A program made the position numbers and the translations under genes. A stretch of 64,000 nt of DNA, taken from the NCBI GenBank assembly GCA_958510875.1, contig OY294069.1, positions 181,457,112 through 181,521,111 on the forward strand, in the 5' to 3' direction. Positions 45,401 through 58,900 of the stretch are shown piece by piece (position 1 is the stretch's first letter; each line of letters opens with the position of its first letter). The notes below the pieces were generated by a model, which was given only the letters and a program-made list of their open reading frames with translations, made no database searches and had not been told where the DNA came from. Origin of the DNA: Endomychus coccineus. Its lineage: Eukaryota; Arthropoda; Insecta; Coleoptera; Endomychidae.

Positions 45401-48400
45401 CATGTTCAAATAGATCTATGATCTAACCTCAAAATTATTTACTATTAATATTTGTTTACAAAGTTATAATCTACAATCTTTCTTTCAGATTTACAGACAG
45501 ATAATAATACAATGGAGAAATAATAAATAAACTTACGTTTAGTTTATATCCAAAAATATGTTTTTAAAAATGTAGGCAATGTTCACTTCGCTTGATTTTC
45601 TTATTAATTTGATAATTAACTTTACCCGTAGGTACACAATTTCGCTGCTATACACAAATCACAGGTAAACAATGTTACTTCTTTAGAAATCAGGAACTGT
45701 TGATACTTGTTAACTTGTCTTATTCTTTTTCAAAAGATATAAAACCTTTAATGATGTATTGGAACGTTGTCGAAGACTAACTATTATACGATGCTACTTG
45801 TGAATTATGGTTATAATAACTTTTAAAAACTTTGTTCGAAGACTGGGAATACTACTTGACTTGTATAAATTACTTATTTGCTTCGGTTACTTTCAACCTT
45901 ACGAAGCTACTGGAACACTTAGGTTCACCGATGTTTATCCAAAAACTAAGGTTATGGAAATTTTATGATTAGCTTGAGTACCTTGACTCTTCAGATGTTG
46001 ATGGCTAACTAACTTGGCTTGTCTTCAGATTCCTTTTATAGGCCTTCAAAAAGGACGCCAAGTATTTTCAAAAATAACCAATGAGGTGCTTAGTTTACCT
46101 ATCAAGAATGCTTTGTTGATTGTTGAAAACTGACAGAACTATTACATTGTTACTAGTCTGACGTTTATAAAATTGCATCGACCAATCAGAATTTAGTATT
46201 CTTTAAATTTTTAATTATTGGAGATTTTCAACTTATTTTAAATGATGATGATTCCTTCTTTTTAAATTCATATTGCCTACATTTTTCCACATACTTTGGT
46301 ATAAGATAACCTATGATTAGGTTATTATTAATATGATTATTCCTATAATTATTATAAATTTGACAGTTGTCATTATTAAAAACTAATACATAATATAATA
46401 TATCAATAACATTTCTTTAACATTATATAATTCAAATTTACTAATCCTAACTTATATCTACAACATTTTTCAATAGTTTGTGCTATCTCATGATAGTTTT
46501 TGTAATCATTTTAATTATGATTTCTGCCTTCGTAACACTGTACGTTTATTCACTTTCACTGAAGTTCTTGTTTTACACTTTTATTCTAATTACATTGTTG
46601 TTTATTATGTTTTACATTGTTCATTATATTATACTAACTATTATTTAACTTTTAATATTGTTTTTAATTCCATATAATACCTTTTTATTAATCTTTTCTG
46701 ATTTTCAATGTTCGGTAAGTTCTAATTTTATCATTTTTGTTGTTTAGGAAATGAAATCATAACAATACATAGAAAACATGAATAATGATCTCTCTAACAT
46801 GCATTATTTCTACTTGAAGAAAGTGCTGTGGTTAAAGGACCGATCATAATAACGGGTATTTTCAAGATTCTGCGGTGACTTTCCTGTAAAGTGAGTGCCA
46901 TTCAATATTGGCAAAAATTAGTGAGGTCCATTTCCATTATTTTTATTTTGTATCCTAAGTTTCCAATAGTCTGGCATCGTGTAAATAGCTGAACTTTTAA
47001 TATTATCTAAAATAGATATTCAACAATATGTGACTTAGAGTAATCCGAGGACCTTCTTTTAACAATGCAATAACTCCTTTTCATCGGTCGCCCTTCCTCC
47101 TCACTCAGGCTGCTAGTGCCTCGCGGCTGAGAAAACATTCACTGCCACATCACAAAACTATGTAATTTGATGATAACAAAATTATGTATCATGATTTCTA
47201 TTCCTATGGCGCTATGAAATTATAAAACGATGTATATTTTCATTTTTACCCTCTCTAACCTTACGTGAAATTTTAACATTATCTAAAATAAGTCATTGGC
47301 AATATATCACTTAAAGTAAACGAAGGACCTCCTGAAAGGAGACACTGGCTAAATTAGCTAGAAGGAACAAACGTCAGTCACTTTGGCGGGAAAGGAAACG
47401 GAGTTCCTTAGGCACCCCTGGACTCGATTCAGCGGAATTGGTGATCTATGCCTCCAGTCGTTGCGTGGTCCAGAGTAATATGCACGAGTTCATCCTAACG
47501 CAATTGAAAGTGGCAGCAGTGAAGTATTGAATAAGAGAGGACTCAAGGAGTCCCCTTGAGAAACACCCCTCTTGAATGTTACTAATTCTGTCAAGACTCA
47601 TGTGATGGCAAAACGAGTTTTCCAGAGAGTCAACAGTTATTTCACTAGTAGAGTTGGTACCGCAAGGCATTGGAGCAAGTATAATAATAGCTCAAGTGAT
47701 GTTGAATCAACTGGCTTGTGGTACTCAATCCAGGCCATGGAAAGTAGAGTATGAAGTCCTGAGTGATCGATCTATCTATCACCAGGCTCTCCGGAAAATC
47801 ATCGACCACTGAGTTTCACTCCCTCGAAGAGCGCTACTGGATGAAAAGTGGCTTTTGGTTTGGCGCTGTGTCCCCGGTATGAGGCAACCGAAGCTCCACA
47901 CTCCTAAGTTCTCGCCCAAACGCTAAAAAACATTTCTCTGTATGAACAGAAGAGGCTTAAAGCTGATGACAAGACTCCTCATAAGACACTGTCATCTGAA
48001 TATTCATCTTCACTTAATGGGCATCGCCGATGACCCAAATTAGAGTACCTATATGCCGGGAGGTGCTTCCGAAGGAAGTTACGGTTAAATATTGCCCAAT
48101 GTATGTCACCGCCTTTTGCCTGTGATATGTGAAAATATCCCAGCCGTCGCCAGGGTACGAAACCGGGTCCCCGGTGTAAGTAGTAACCGTATTTACCACT
48201 ACACTACCGAAGGCAGATTTTGTCCTGTAGGTTGACTATCTTATGTCTTGTTAACCTATTTGTGTGTTCCAAAGCAACTGAAGTTGGCTAAGAGAGTATC
48301 AACATTATGCTTCACCTATCATCGTATCGGAAATTTATTATTGCACAGCTCATGAACTCGCTTAGAAAGATATGAGGAATAGATTGTTCGATAATTGCTG

Positions 48401-51400
48401 CAATTTCATGAAGATAAGAACGAAAGTCGAATTGGTAAACAAAAATATATCATTAAACTATTCATTCCTTACTCATGTATCTATCTATTAGATCTTGAAT
48501 TGAAAGCGATGAGATTAGATTATTCATACAATTTTAAGTTAATTAATTGATATTCTATTATTGATATGATAAAATACTTTTAGTTTGTTTTTATCACTTA
48601 AACGATTAAATTTTATTTTTCACTATTATCCCCTTGACATCAATGCACTTATTACATCATGTCAACAAACAATTCAATACGCACTGGAAAAATGCTCTTT
48701 CACTTTGACTTCAAAACGTGCCCAAACTGCAACCTTCCTCTCTTCATCATCAAAAACACACATTCTGCTATCCAAGCATGTGAAGCTCTCTAAACTTCGT
48801 GGTACAACAACATAATGAGAATTTTTCTCCATTTCATGAAGGAATTATAGTAAAAAATATCCTCTCCAAAAGGTAGAATTGACTGTCAGATGAACTTTTT
48901 ATGGAATATAACCATTCAATTATATGCAATAGTATTCATGTTAAATGTATGATTAAACCAATTAAATTGTCCTATTTTAAGTTATGGCCTCATATTTTTT
49001 TATGTGATTACTACTTACTTGTAATATAATATGTTTTTTCAGCTGAATATTATCAGTAAAATATTTTAGCCAGTAATTTATCATTATTATCATTAAGGGG
49101 GATCGTTCCAAACACCAGACGTCCTCATAACCCAGCGGACGGACTGGGATGACAAGGACTATAGAATGTCCACCACTGGCTTCTCTTAGGCTTCAACACC
49201 TCCGCAGCGCATACATGTCATCTGCAGCATTAAGAGACATCAATCCATACAGAATCCTAACCTTCAACACTAAGTTAAGCCTGCTGTACTAAGTCTTGCA
49301 TCAAGGGGCACCCAATGGACCCAATCAAGCGGTCTAAGAGAACTGGACTTGTCTGCCCCCGTTTTGATTGATTTATTGATTGAAGGACCTTTTAGGTTCC
49401 TTAAATGCCTAGGCCGAAGCCCTTTGCACCTCATGTCACCGTGTCATGTGTAACCTAGTAGAGCTATTCACACTCAATAGTGTTCACTCAGCTACCAAAG
49501 GGCCGATACTGACCTGAGAATGTTCACCATGTTTCTTCAGGTGAACGAGCTCCGAAGAGCTTAACACCGACGTCGTGATATATTTTATTCAACGTTGGCC
49601 CATTACCGACGCCAAGAAACGAGCTCACTTGGAAAAACTGACTATTTCCAAGTATAGGTAGGGATTTTCAACTTGTAGTAACATTTACAACACACAAGAT
49701 CTACTGTTTCATTTCCCTCCCGAAGGAAGATACTGTTAAATATTTCCCAATGTCAATATGTGAAAATATCCCAGCCATAGCCCGGATACGAAACCGGGTC
49801 CCCGGAGTAAGTGGTAATCGTATTCACCACTACGCTACCGAAGGCTGATTTTGTCCAGTAAGTTGACTATCTTATGTCTTGTTGGATACATTTGTGTGTT
49901 TCATAGCAACTGAAGTTGGCTAAGGAATTTTCAATATATGCTTCACCTATCATCGCATCTGGAATTTATTATTACACTGCTCATAAACTCGCTTAGTAAG
50001 ATGTAAAAATAGATTGGTCGATAATTGCTTCAATTACATAGAGATAAGAAAGAAAGTCGAATCGGCAAACAAAGATATATCATAAAACTTCACTTACTCA
50101 TTTGTTACCAATTTGCAGTTTGCTAATGTAACGGAACCTTGTCTGGTATGTTGAACTGGTAAAGGGAGTGTAGCAGAAATATTCCAAGCTGCTGTGTAAC
50201 GTCCACTGATCACTAAAAATCAATAATGTACATCAATAATAAATAATTGTACGCAACGTGAATTGATCAGAGTATTCAATATTTTTTTTTGCGTTCAATC
50301 TTCTTATCTTCTATTGATTTCTGAATAATACTGTACATTTTATACGCAAGCATAGCCGAGCTTGTCAAAAATTAAACTAGGATTCACAAATATAACCCTT
50401 CGTTTCTTGGATTTTGCCAGATAAGAATTGTATAAGGTCTCTCAGTGACATTACAAGTAGTATGACACGACTGTTTCGCTCTCTCATCGAGCTCATCGGC
50501 AAAACAAGATAAGTAAGAAGTTGCTGATAACTTCAAGCTTTGAGAATGCCACAGAGTGGTGGAACAATATGTCAGCATCAATTCTAAATCGAATGTTACA
50601 AGTTTTGTGTGGATTTGAATCTTTAATTCTCCAATATCCGAAAGTTAAATGAAGAGGAGTCACAAATCATAACATGGAAATTTTATTAAATCGAGGAAGT
50701 CCAAAGGAATTCATCCAGTAACAAATGTGAGTTTTTATTGGCCAAAGATTTATTAGTAGAAAATAAAAATTGGAACCAAGTACTAGTACTTTATAGTTCG
50801 TTAATTTTTGTTCAAACAATTATTGAATGAATGTCAACTTTATATCAACACATTCAGGGTATCAATACCAGAAAGGACTGAATGGGATCATACAAACTTG
50901 GGTGACATTCTACAGGAAATGAATGGTATACAGACGGGTCTAAGACTGAAAAAGTTGCAAGTACAGGAGTATACCCAAGAAATTCCAAGACTGGCTTCAA
51001 CTATTCATTGGGTAAGCACATCTCTGTCTTCCAAGCAGAAGTATATGCAATCCTACAATGTGTGGAGGAAAACAATCGGAAAACCATCGAAAATGAGCAG
51101 ATCCACATATTGATAACAGTCAGGCTGCACTTAAGGCAATGAGAAATCAGAAAGTGACATCCCGTCTGGTATGGACATGCAAAGAAGAACTTGAAATACT
51201 CACAGACCGAAACGGGTTAAGCTGATCTGGGTGTCGGTACATCAGAGAAACGACAGAGAATGAAAAAACCGACGAACTTGCAAGAAGACGGTAGGAAAAC
51301 GCTCCAGAACAGACCAAGGGGGTAACAAAACGTACAGCACGAAGGTCTGTAGAAGACTGGATCATGGAAAACCACAAAGAATACTGGGAAAAATCCCAGG

Positions 51401-53283
51401 AAACGAACATTCATCAAAGCCCCGTGTAACAAAAGAACGACAGACCTATTAGCACTAAATAGGGAAAAAATAAAAGTCGTAACAGGGCTCATGACTGGCA
51501 GTAAAAGGGCACCTAAGCAAAATGAGACTGTACAATGGCGACCTGACACGCAGACTTTGCGGTGTGGATACAGAAACTGTGAAACACATACTATGTAAAT
51601 GCGAAGCACTGGATCGCAAAAGACAGTCAATTTTTGAGAGGCCTAACGGCAAACCAGAATTATACAGTTCCTACACAGTAAACGACTTGTACAAAGTCGT
51701 ACACGGTACAAAAATACTCGAGTGGATACCGTAAAGAAACAAAACCAAGGCGAGATACAATGAGCCAGCAAGCCTAAGTGTCACCGGAGGCAATATCCTG
51801 ACAAGCCTACAAAGGGGATGAAGTTTTTAGTGAGTATACCTGGAATGGTCACTCTCACAGTAGACTATGAGGCTCATAACCTCCCCATTAAGGATTTTCT
51901 CCACAAAAATGTCAACTTCCAAAAATCTTGATGAGTGCTGAGGCTGATCTGAAACGTAATCGAGCCATCACATGTGTTACATCAATGAAGGTAGAATGGA
52001 AAAAATGCCTCAAAAATATTCAAAAAAATGAAATTCTTGATGGTTGATCGGAAAATAAATTTAAAATGTCATTATCATAAGTAAGCTTATAAAGAGTTGC
52101 TTCGAGCAAGTGTTTTTCATTTTGTTCGAACTCGACGATAACACAATAAAAAAGTATTTCATATTTCCATATGAATAGTATTTGCCCATTTAATCGAAAC
52201 TGTATCTATATCCCCATATTAGACATCTTCGATACACTGTATTATGTACCTAGATATAATTATTGATAAACACCTTAAATGGTCAAACCACCTTAATACC
52301 TTAACAGCAAAACTACGAAGACTTATATATAAAATCTATGAGCTATGAAAGTTTATAAGTGAAAATGTATTAAACATTCTCTACCAATCGTCAAATGAAT
52401 CTATCCTAAGATACGGTACTGCTGTGTGTTGGTCTTTATAATAATGCCTTACAACCCTTGACCGTCTTTCAAAATTACATTGTTAAAATAATACTTCGGA
52501 AAAAAATTATTTTCTACAAGCTTACTATACAATGGAGAATTTCTGAATGTACGCTCACTGTATCATTACACAAGCTGCATATTCATCTACAAACATCCCC
52601 ATTTGAAAATTAATCCAACACATAAGCACGACACTAGGTCAAAAGTTAATAATATACTAATAATACCCTTTTATCAGAAAGATGCTAAGCATAGTTTTAT
52701 TACGTCAATAGCTCCTAAATTAATCAATTCTTTACCACCAAACATGAAAAAATAAATACTCTTAAATCCTTCCAAAAAAATCTAAGCAGTATATGGGTAA
52801 AAACAAACTAAATACTTAAATATAGTATATAATTACTGTGAATACATGTATTTATTAATCTCAAGCAATCCACACCTGAAAGTACTTCCCAACTACACAA
52901 AATTTGATTTGCATAATGTTATTATATTTACTAATTTGTCACAAATAGCAAAATAATGCAATAGGGCCTAGGTGTACACACTAGTATATAATTTTAGAAA
53001 AATACTCATCAGTATGAAATGTAAATACTTACTTTATGTATACCATTTGAATTTGAATGAATGAATGAATAAATTGATAAAAAACTACATGTAGACAGAA
53101 AGTTTGTGAAATTTAGTTGTTTACAAAGACGAAGAAGTTTCAAATGAATTACATACAGATTAAAAGACGGAATGTCGTGTTTCTTCACGTTATCCGTTCA
53201 CTTGATATAGTTATTTCCGTTTATAAAAATTAATACTTACATGGTAAGAGAACGAATAGAACTGTAATCACTAATATCGTCAT
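42432..53283 (-). CDS. Lipase L7: six-exon secreted lipase with GFSLG elbow and C-terminal extension, 398 aa
   Basis: Exons are 53283-53241, 50212-50098, 44750-44551, 43592-43413, 43163-42915 and 42841-42432, phases 1, 2, 1, 1, 1, total 1197 nt. The signal peptide is MTILVITVLFVLLP. A Cys pair (ANC ... VCPD) near residues 45-55 suggests an N-terminal disulfide. Triad: Ser178 in IVGFSLGAH (Phe replaces the usual His), Asp203 (GLDPAMP), His269 (CNHYRAPQYF). The lid is 8 residues. The C-terminus is about 50 residues longer than in L2-L6 and acidic (ELYSDLNLQYMLDEELVPFV). Introns 1 and 2 are 3.0 and 5.3 kb and full of LINE and SINE remains. Exon 2 was found only by reading frame and splice logic, so it is the least certain exon. 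Confidence 0.88.
43920..44340 (-). pseudogene. LINE RT/thumb fragment
   Basis: Minus strand shows short pieces typical of the region after the RT core ('AQIRTVLEFTSSL', 'SSRPAEL'). It shares blocks with 23040-23200 and 37430-37520. In L7 intron 3. Confidence 0.5.
44800..46780. other. Intron 2 of L7, AT-rich, nothing recognised
   Basis: Very AT-rich with no long open frame and no repeat seen elsewhere in the window. Confidence 0.6.
46960..47340. repeat. Diverged tandem pair of about 280 bp
   Basis: 'ttttaatattatctaaaata' near 46998 and 'ttttaacattatctaaaata' near 47272 are each followed by 'caatat.tgacttagagtaa'-like and 'cgaggacct' sequence. Two old tandem units. In L7 intron 2. Confidence 0.5.
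47780..48055 (+). pseudogene. LINE C-terminal fragment
   Basis: Reads LMTRLLIRHCHLNIHLHLMG after 'RRLK', the motif after RNase H in I/R1-like LINEs (compare 22160-22450). Frame-broken. Confidence 0.55.
48056..48460 (-). mobile_element. tRNA-derived SINE plus flank, copy 1
   Basis: On the minus strand, a box A (TAGTGTAGTGGT, 48206-48195) and box B (GGTTTCGTACCC, 48164-48153) are spaced as in tRNA promoters. About 400 bp matches 49715-50095 at high identity, including sequence beyond the SINE, so it is probably a duplicated segment of the intron rather than two insertions. In L7 intron 2. Confidence 0.6.
48470..49080. other. Intron 2 of L7, nothing recognised
   Basis: AT-rich DNA without coding or repeat signal. 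Confidence 0.5.
49090..49360 (+). pseudogene. LINE-derived fragment
   Basis: 'ccagacgtcctca' and 'ggacggactggga' match the start of the 9.5-kb LINE fragment; the rest resembles 22250-22430. No frame is preserved. Confidence 0.45.
49370..49600. repeat. Dispersed repeat, inverted copy of 23600-23760
   Basis: Shares 'taggccgaagccctttgc' and 'agtgttcactcag' with the L4-intron copy. No coding capacity. Confidence 0.5.
49715..50097 (-). mobile_element. tRNA-derived SINE plus flank, copy 2
   Basis: Box A TAGCGTAGTGGT (49837-49826) and box B GGTTTCGTATCC (49795-49784) on the minus strand. The duplicated block runs right up to the exon 2 donor of L7; at copy 1 the corresponding site still reads 'ttactcat'. 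The duplication therefore includes the intron start. Confidence 0.65.
50830..51850 (+). pseudogene. LINE 3' fragment with RNase H domain and C-terminal end
   Basis: Pieces in several frames read RVSIPERTEWDHTNLGDILQ, AEVYAILQCVEENN-like, an RNase H segment ending before 'LIWVSVHQRNDRE', then HILCKCEALDRKRQ and YSSYTVNDLYKVVHG. This is the RNase H plus zinc-knuckle end of an I/R1-like LINE. Frameshifts are many. The inverted relative is at 15830-16980. In L7 intron 1. Confidence 0.7.
52180..53075 (+). pseudogene. LINE 3' end with (GAAT)n tail
   Basis: Reads IIDKHLKWSNHLNTLTAKLR, the conserved region after the RT core, and then decayed frames. It ends in a short tandem 'gaatgaatgaatgaat' at about 53053-53070, the kind of simple tail that terminates some LINEs. 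In L7 intron 1, close to exon 1. Confidence 0.65.
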
Positions 53284-53819
53284 GTCGGCACTTTATCATA
53301 TCATTGTCACCTACGATCCGTAAATTTAAAAAAATGCGTCGGCCCACATTTGGCAAAAGTAGTTCATTGTCGCTTCTAACAGATGAAATTTGATTTAAAT
53401 CGCAAGTCTATTCACAACTTACTAAACACGACACGTATTAATTGTTGATCGCAATTCCATAGTTGTTACGTGCGTGAAACTTCCTTATTTATACCGTTAA
53501 ATTATGTTATATTTTGTTGATGAAATTTAAGTAACTTATCTCAAATCATTCTATCTGCGTTGTGATTAAATTCGTTACTATTTGCTTAGGACAATAATTG
53601 TTTATAATGTAAGTGTTGTATTATCTTATCGCCGAACAAGAGTCTGTACGTCTACGTAAAACGTTACAACACGTTTTTTTTTTCATTACTTTGAGTACCG
53701 TATTGGCAGCTGCAATCTTTGTGTTGCGCAAAATGAATCGACCAGAACAGTTGGGTAATTTTAATACAGATAATTAGATAGTTACGTTAATTGATCAATT
53801 GTCACGAGTACCAGTGGCG

Positions 53820-55260
53820 GCTGCTCCCGTGATAAAACTCCATTTCCGTGTCGAGACATAGTATGGAAAAAATCTCGATTTTGGTCGACCTCATCGATTC
53901 TGATGAAACTTCAGTAATATGCCTCGACTTAAGCAAGGCATTCGATAGTGTAGATCATAACATTCTATTAAATAAACTGGAAATGCTAGGTTTCAGAGGA
54001 GTGGTATTTAATCTAATCCAGTCATACTTACTAGATAGAACACAGTATGTCATTTCTAAGACGGCAAATGATGAAGAGATGAAGTCAGAGATGCAGAGAA
54101 CTCATAAGGGTGTCCCTCAAGGCTCCATATTGGGTCCACTTTTCTTCATGCTTTATACAAATGACCTACCTGCATCACTGAAAGAATACCCACAACAGTT
54201 TGCTGATGACAACTCAATAACGATATCAACAGAGGATGCTATTTTAGAAAGGAATATACTCTAAATTGTTGATACTGCTGAAGATTGGTTTCACAAAAAT
54301 AACTTAAGAATGAATAAAGATAAAACTCAGGACCTCAAATTTGGATATACATCGACCATTAATAGCACTTCGGCTGATACCGTTACTGATTTGGCGTGTG
54401 TGAATCATACCACTTTTTTAGGTATAATTATTGATTCACGATTAGATTGGTATGAACAAGTGAATAAAGTAGTGAGAACGCTATCAAGATATTGTTTCGC
54501 CCTAAAAAAGATTTCGGTCTTAGTTAACACTGAGGCAGCGTTAACTGCTTATCATGCGTTTGTGCAGTCAACACTGAGATATGTAATAATTCTAGTCATG
54601 TAGAGCGTCTAAAAAAGATGTCTTAGAGCCATCTTCAACCTGTCTCAAACAACAAGTTGCAAAGAAATATTTATAGGGAATAATATACTTACTCTGTCAG
54701 GTCTATACATTTATGAAGCAGTTATCTTCACTCATCAAAACCAGCATTTATTTCAGGAACAGGCCAACAATCATGATCATAATACAAGAACAAAAAATAA
54801 CTACATCTGTAATAAACTTAATTATACAAATCTCCAGAAAAATGTACAATATAGCATAATAAAAATTCATAATAAAATTCCCCAATCATTGAAAAAATTA
54901 CCATTAAATCATCTCAAGAACAATTGGAAATCTCTACTTGTAAAACGAGCCTACTACTCACTGAATGAATATTTTACGGACAAAGATATTTGAGCTATTC
55001 CTATTTCTAAGTATTCTAAGTCATTTTAGTCATATCTGTATGTATCGTTTTCATTTCAATGTACTGGACCTATACACATTTTAATCTGTTTACCCACGGT
55101 TATTTTTATTTACGCTGACAAATGTATTGTAATTCATATTTATATAAAATTTTAACTTGACGTGCTCTACACCTCTTTGAGGTATTCTTCCATATATTTT
55201 TCTGCATTTATAGTGTATCTGAGCAAGAAAAATAAACTAAGCTAAACTAAACTAATATGT
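53820..55260 (+). pseudogene. LINE with RT domain, 5'-truncated
   Basis: The frame 53848-54264 reads ICLDLSKAFDSVDHNILLNK, KGVPQGSILGPLFFMLYTND and QFADDNS. These are RT blocks A, B and C (FADD catalytic). A stop then separates a second frame (54310-54603) with CVNHTTFLGIIIDSRLDWYE. Decayed C-part continues to about 54990. The end near 55250 has an 'actaagctaaactaaacta' tandem tail. Jockey/CR1-like. It lies between L7 and L8. Confidence 0.85.
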
Positions 55261-55269
55261 TTGCGATGA

Positions 55270-55905
55270 CGAGAAATTCGAATCTAAAGTAAGTTTTAAC
55301 CTTAGATCAAGTTTAACTACGGTATAGAGTGTCGAGACGCTATATTATGCTCTTCTCATGTTGTAAAGTTACTTATAATTTGAACAAATTTCTTCGATAT
55401 TCAATTCTTTGAAAATTGCATAAGGTACAAGTATAGAAAAATCTCGGTTTTGGTTGACCTCAGCGATTCTGATGGAACAGAGGTAATTCTCCCGTCCTAG
55501 CTCCAATATCGATCCACACGTATATTGTCAATTCAAATAAACTTTCAAGGCAATTGCTCCCTTCCACGTCTTTGTCAGTTTCTAGTCATTTGAAATATAT
55601 TTACGGTCCTGACGGTTGAGGGAGGTCTGTTAATTTTCCAATTGCAGTACATCGGCCTTTTTGTGAAAGTTACTACTCGAACGACATAGATGTCATTAAT
55701 TAACATAATTTTTCACTGTTGCAAAAATCTGATCCAAGTTACAATTGGATAAATTAGTAATTTCACTATAACGGTTAGAATACCTATAAGTTTGAAAATT
55801 CCGTAGAATCTGCGTCGACTGTTAAAATCAGTCGGTATAAAATGTTTAAATCAATACCTTGCCTCCAAAAGTATCGCACATACCAAATGAAACTAGTCGA
55901 TATAA
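55270..55905. other. Intergenic between L8 and the LINE
   Basis: No gene. A tract near 55435-55485 resembles 53855-53910 and 7265-7290. Confidence 0.5.
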
Positions 55906-55913
55906 CGAATAAT

Positions 55914-58900
55914 TTATTTCGAATGCACATTATTTCTGTATAACAGATCATCAATAGTTATATCTCCAAGGGCGAACGGCGGCTCAGGTGCAGTGTTCAC
56001 AAAAAAGACTCCACGTATTCTGAAAAAGAAAGTACATTTGTTAGACGATGAAACTATACCCGAGGAAATCAGTACATCAGACTTTTCATAGAATACGCCG
56101 TAACGTTGCAAACTTCTTGGTTCCACTAGGAGGTGCAAAGAGTAAAATAGATGTCTGGAACTATAATATCTCGGTCGTCTTTATTTTACGTACAGATGGT
56201 ACATATCAAATTCAACCCGCTGTTAGGCTATCAGTACCCGTGTCTTTGGTTCCTAGTTGAGGAAGGTTAAAGGTACGACTAATATGAACACGATTGTTTT
56301 ATCGATGGTTATTTGTTTGGAATAAGAGCAATCGTTATTCAGAAAACGCCTGTCAAATGCAGAAATGATACCTCAACACACTGGCTATGTTGCGTTCTTC
56401 CTTTTCAACTGTAACTTCGCTCCAATTACTATGAAACAGTATGTGTATTTTTTATATATAAAAATTCTCGGGAAATAGGTCACAATAACACTTTGTTTAA
56501 TTAATTCTGACGATACAATTTCGATTATTCGTGGTTCTGTTCGTTTCGACGGCGTGGGCTCTTTTAATTGAAGTTAAATTGTGCGATTTGGACGCTTGTT
56601 TTATAATTAGTTTTAATAAACCCCCTTTTTTGACATAGTGAGTCTTCTGATGATGGTCGTGAGACCGAAACGTACGTAAAGACGAATAGTTAAAACAAAG
56701 TGTTATTGTGACCTATTTCCCGAGAATTTTTATATATAATTCATACTGGGTCAAGAATCTTATTATGTGTATTTTTTTGAATAACTGCTTTATATCCGAA
56801 GAGGTAAAGAAACGATCGATAGTCACTGGATTGGTTGAGTTGAATAATTCACGATTCTACAATGAGATAGAAACAAGAAAAGACAATAAAAATACTTACG
56901 TGTGATCGGCGAATTCGCCCATAATTGCCGTTCGTCCGCTGTTACAAAAACCAAACATATACTCTGCAACATTCCTACACTCTATTCCTACGAATGTTGT
57001 ATTTCCCTCGATGGATTCCGCGAAGTACAGACCCGCCATAAGGTGACTGCACAGAGGAGGATCTAGAATTTCAGATGCTCATTGAACTGTCTGTATTATT
57101 GAGATATTTTTGTGGGGAACCTTTTCAATGCAATATGTACGAGGGCAGCGCAAAATATCTCACCCTAACAGGTTATCAGACTTGGAAGGAACAAACATTA
57201 ATTTTACGACAAAGTTTTTCTCCTCGAAGCATCAAAGATTGACTAGATAGGGGATAACTTACCATCTTTTAGCCCTCATATCCTTGGAAGATGTTGGAAG
57301 CGGAGGCAAGCGACAAAATTGGCATTGTTGAGGGGGTAAAGGTTGCAGTTTGAGAACATTTTGAAGACAAGCCGAAGGAATAGTTTTTAAATTTACTAGA
57401 TTATCAGTGTCTCATTTCAAAATTATTGTCACAACGTCATTAATTGCGCCAACGTGTCTCTGTGTCGCTGCTCTGGCTTCATTGAATGGTATGGGACTCT
57501 AGATGGGAAAGCAGTATGAAAGGTACCATAATCTGCAAAGCTGTGGACGGGGCAGGTTGTCACTTCCAGCAGATCGTTTATATGGAGCAGAAACAAAGTT
57601 GGTGCCAAGACAGATCCTTGTGGAATACCAGCGTTGATAGCCATCGTTCCGGAGAGCATGATTGAATAAAGACAAAAAGGGGAAGTACCACCAAGAAAGT
57701 TTAGAACCTATGAGCAATATCCTCTATAGTACAAGATCTGAACGCTCAATCCCACAAGGACACTTTAGGAACATAGAATTTCCCACAAGAATCAAGTAAA
57801 ATTCTGTTGAATTGTATTATGTATCACGTGTCACACTCAATACAGGCTACTTGTCATTAAGATTAAACGATACTGTCGTAATCTCCTGCAACTCTTATCC
57901 AAGCCTCTTGTTGATACCGTTGCACTGACTTTTGTAATCAGCGTACAGACCTTGTACTACTCACCCCACCCCAGTGAGTATTACCTATATGGGGGGATTT
58001 GGAAAATGACCTTCGGGGGTCAAGGTTGCAGCTTGAGAACATTTTGAAGACAAGCCGAAGGAATATTCTTTAGGGGCATTGATGTCAGGGAGAATTATAT
58101 TGAAAAATAAAATTTAATTGTAACTCCTACACTGTTTCTTTGAGACATGCCGTTAAATTTTCCGCTGCCCTCGTATATTATTCAATAAATGTATTACAAA
58201 AATAAATAAACCAAAAATCATATTATTAATAGCAATAATAAAAGTAATAATTGTAAATTCTGACATGAAAATAACAGAAATCAATATCAGAATGAATTAA
58301 AGGAAATCCTAATATAAAATGCTTGCGGATTTGGAAATAATCACATTTCTATAATTTGTATTGTCACATTCTTCATTAATTTTGATAAACAACTTTGTAT
58401 ATGAGGACTGTGTTTACTTTGTTCCAACAATGATATCAGCATGTTCATCATCGAACGATATCTTCAATATCATCATAATAACAATTTGATATAGTATTTA
58501 CTTCCAAATTCGTAGAATAACTATATTTGTATGAAACATCTGATTTCTGTTGAGTTTTTAACTTCATTATATCGAAATCAAGATCGTTTTGAGATTATAA
58601 AATAAAGGGTATTGAAAATGTACATTCTATTAACCAAAAGCATTGTTTGGAAAAGTCTAAGAAGACATATGAAAATAAGTAAACTGAAAATCGCTCTCAA
58701 TAATAATTATATAGCTACCTACATTTAAATCCTTCGCACAGAGGCTGTTCAACACCACCATTGACGTAGTAATCGACGTGTCCACTAGCTTCCAATTTGC
58801 CAAACGTGCCCGAACTGGTGTGTATCACGTCTACGAATTTGGCATCCCCTGGATCTAGTTTCCATTTTTTATCTAAAGTGGCGAAAAACGGTAGAGCCGG

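Noticed and set aside
49784..49837. A tRNA gene
   Set aside because: Box A and box B are present, but no cloverleaf with acceptor stem can be formed and the block is repeated; a tRNA-derived SINE fits better.
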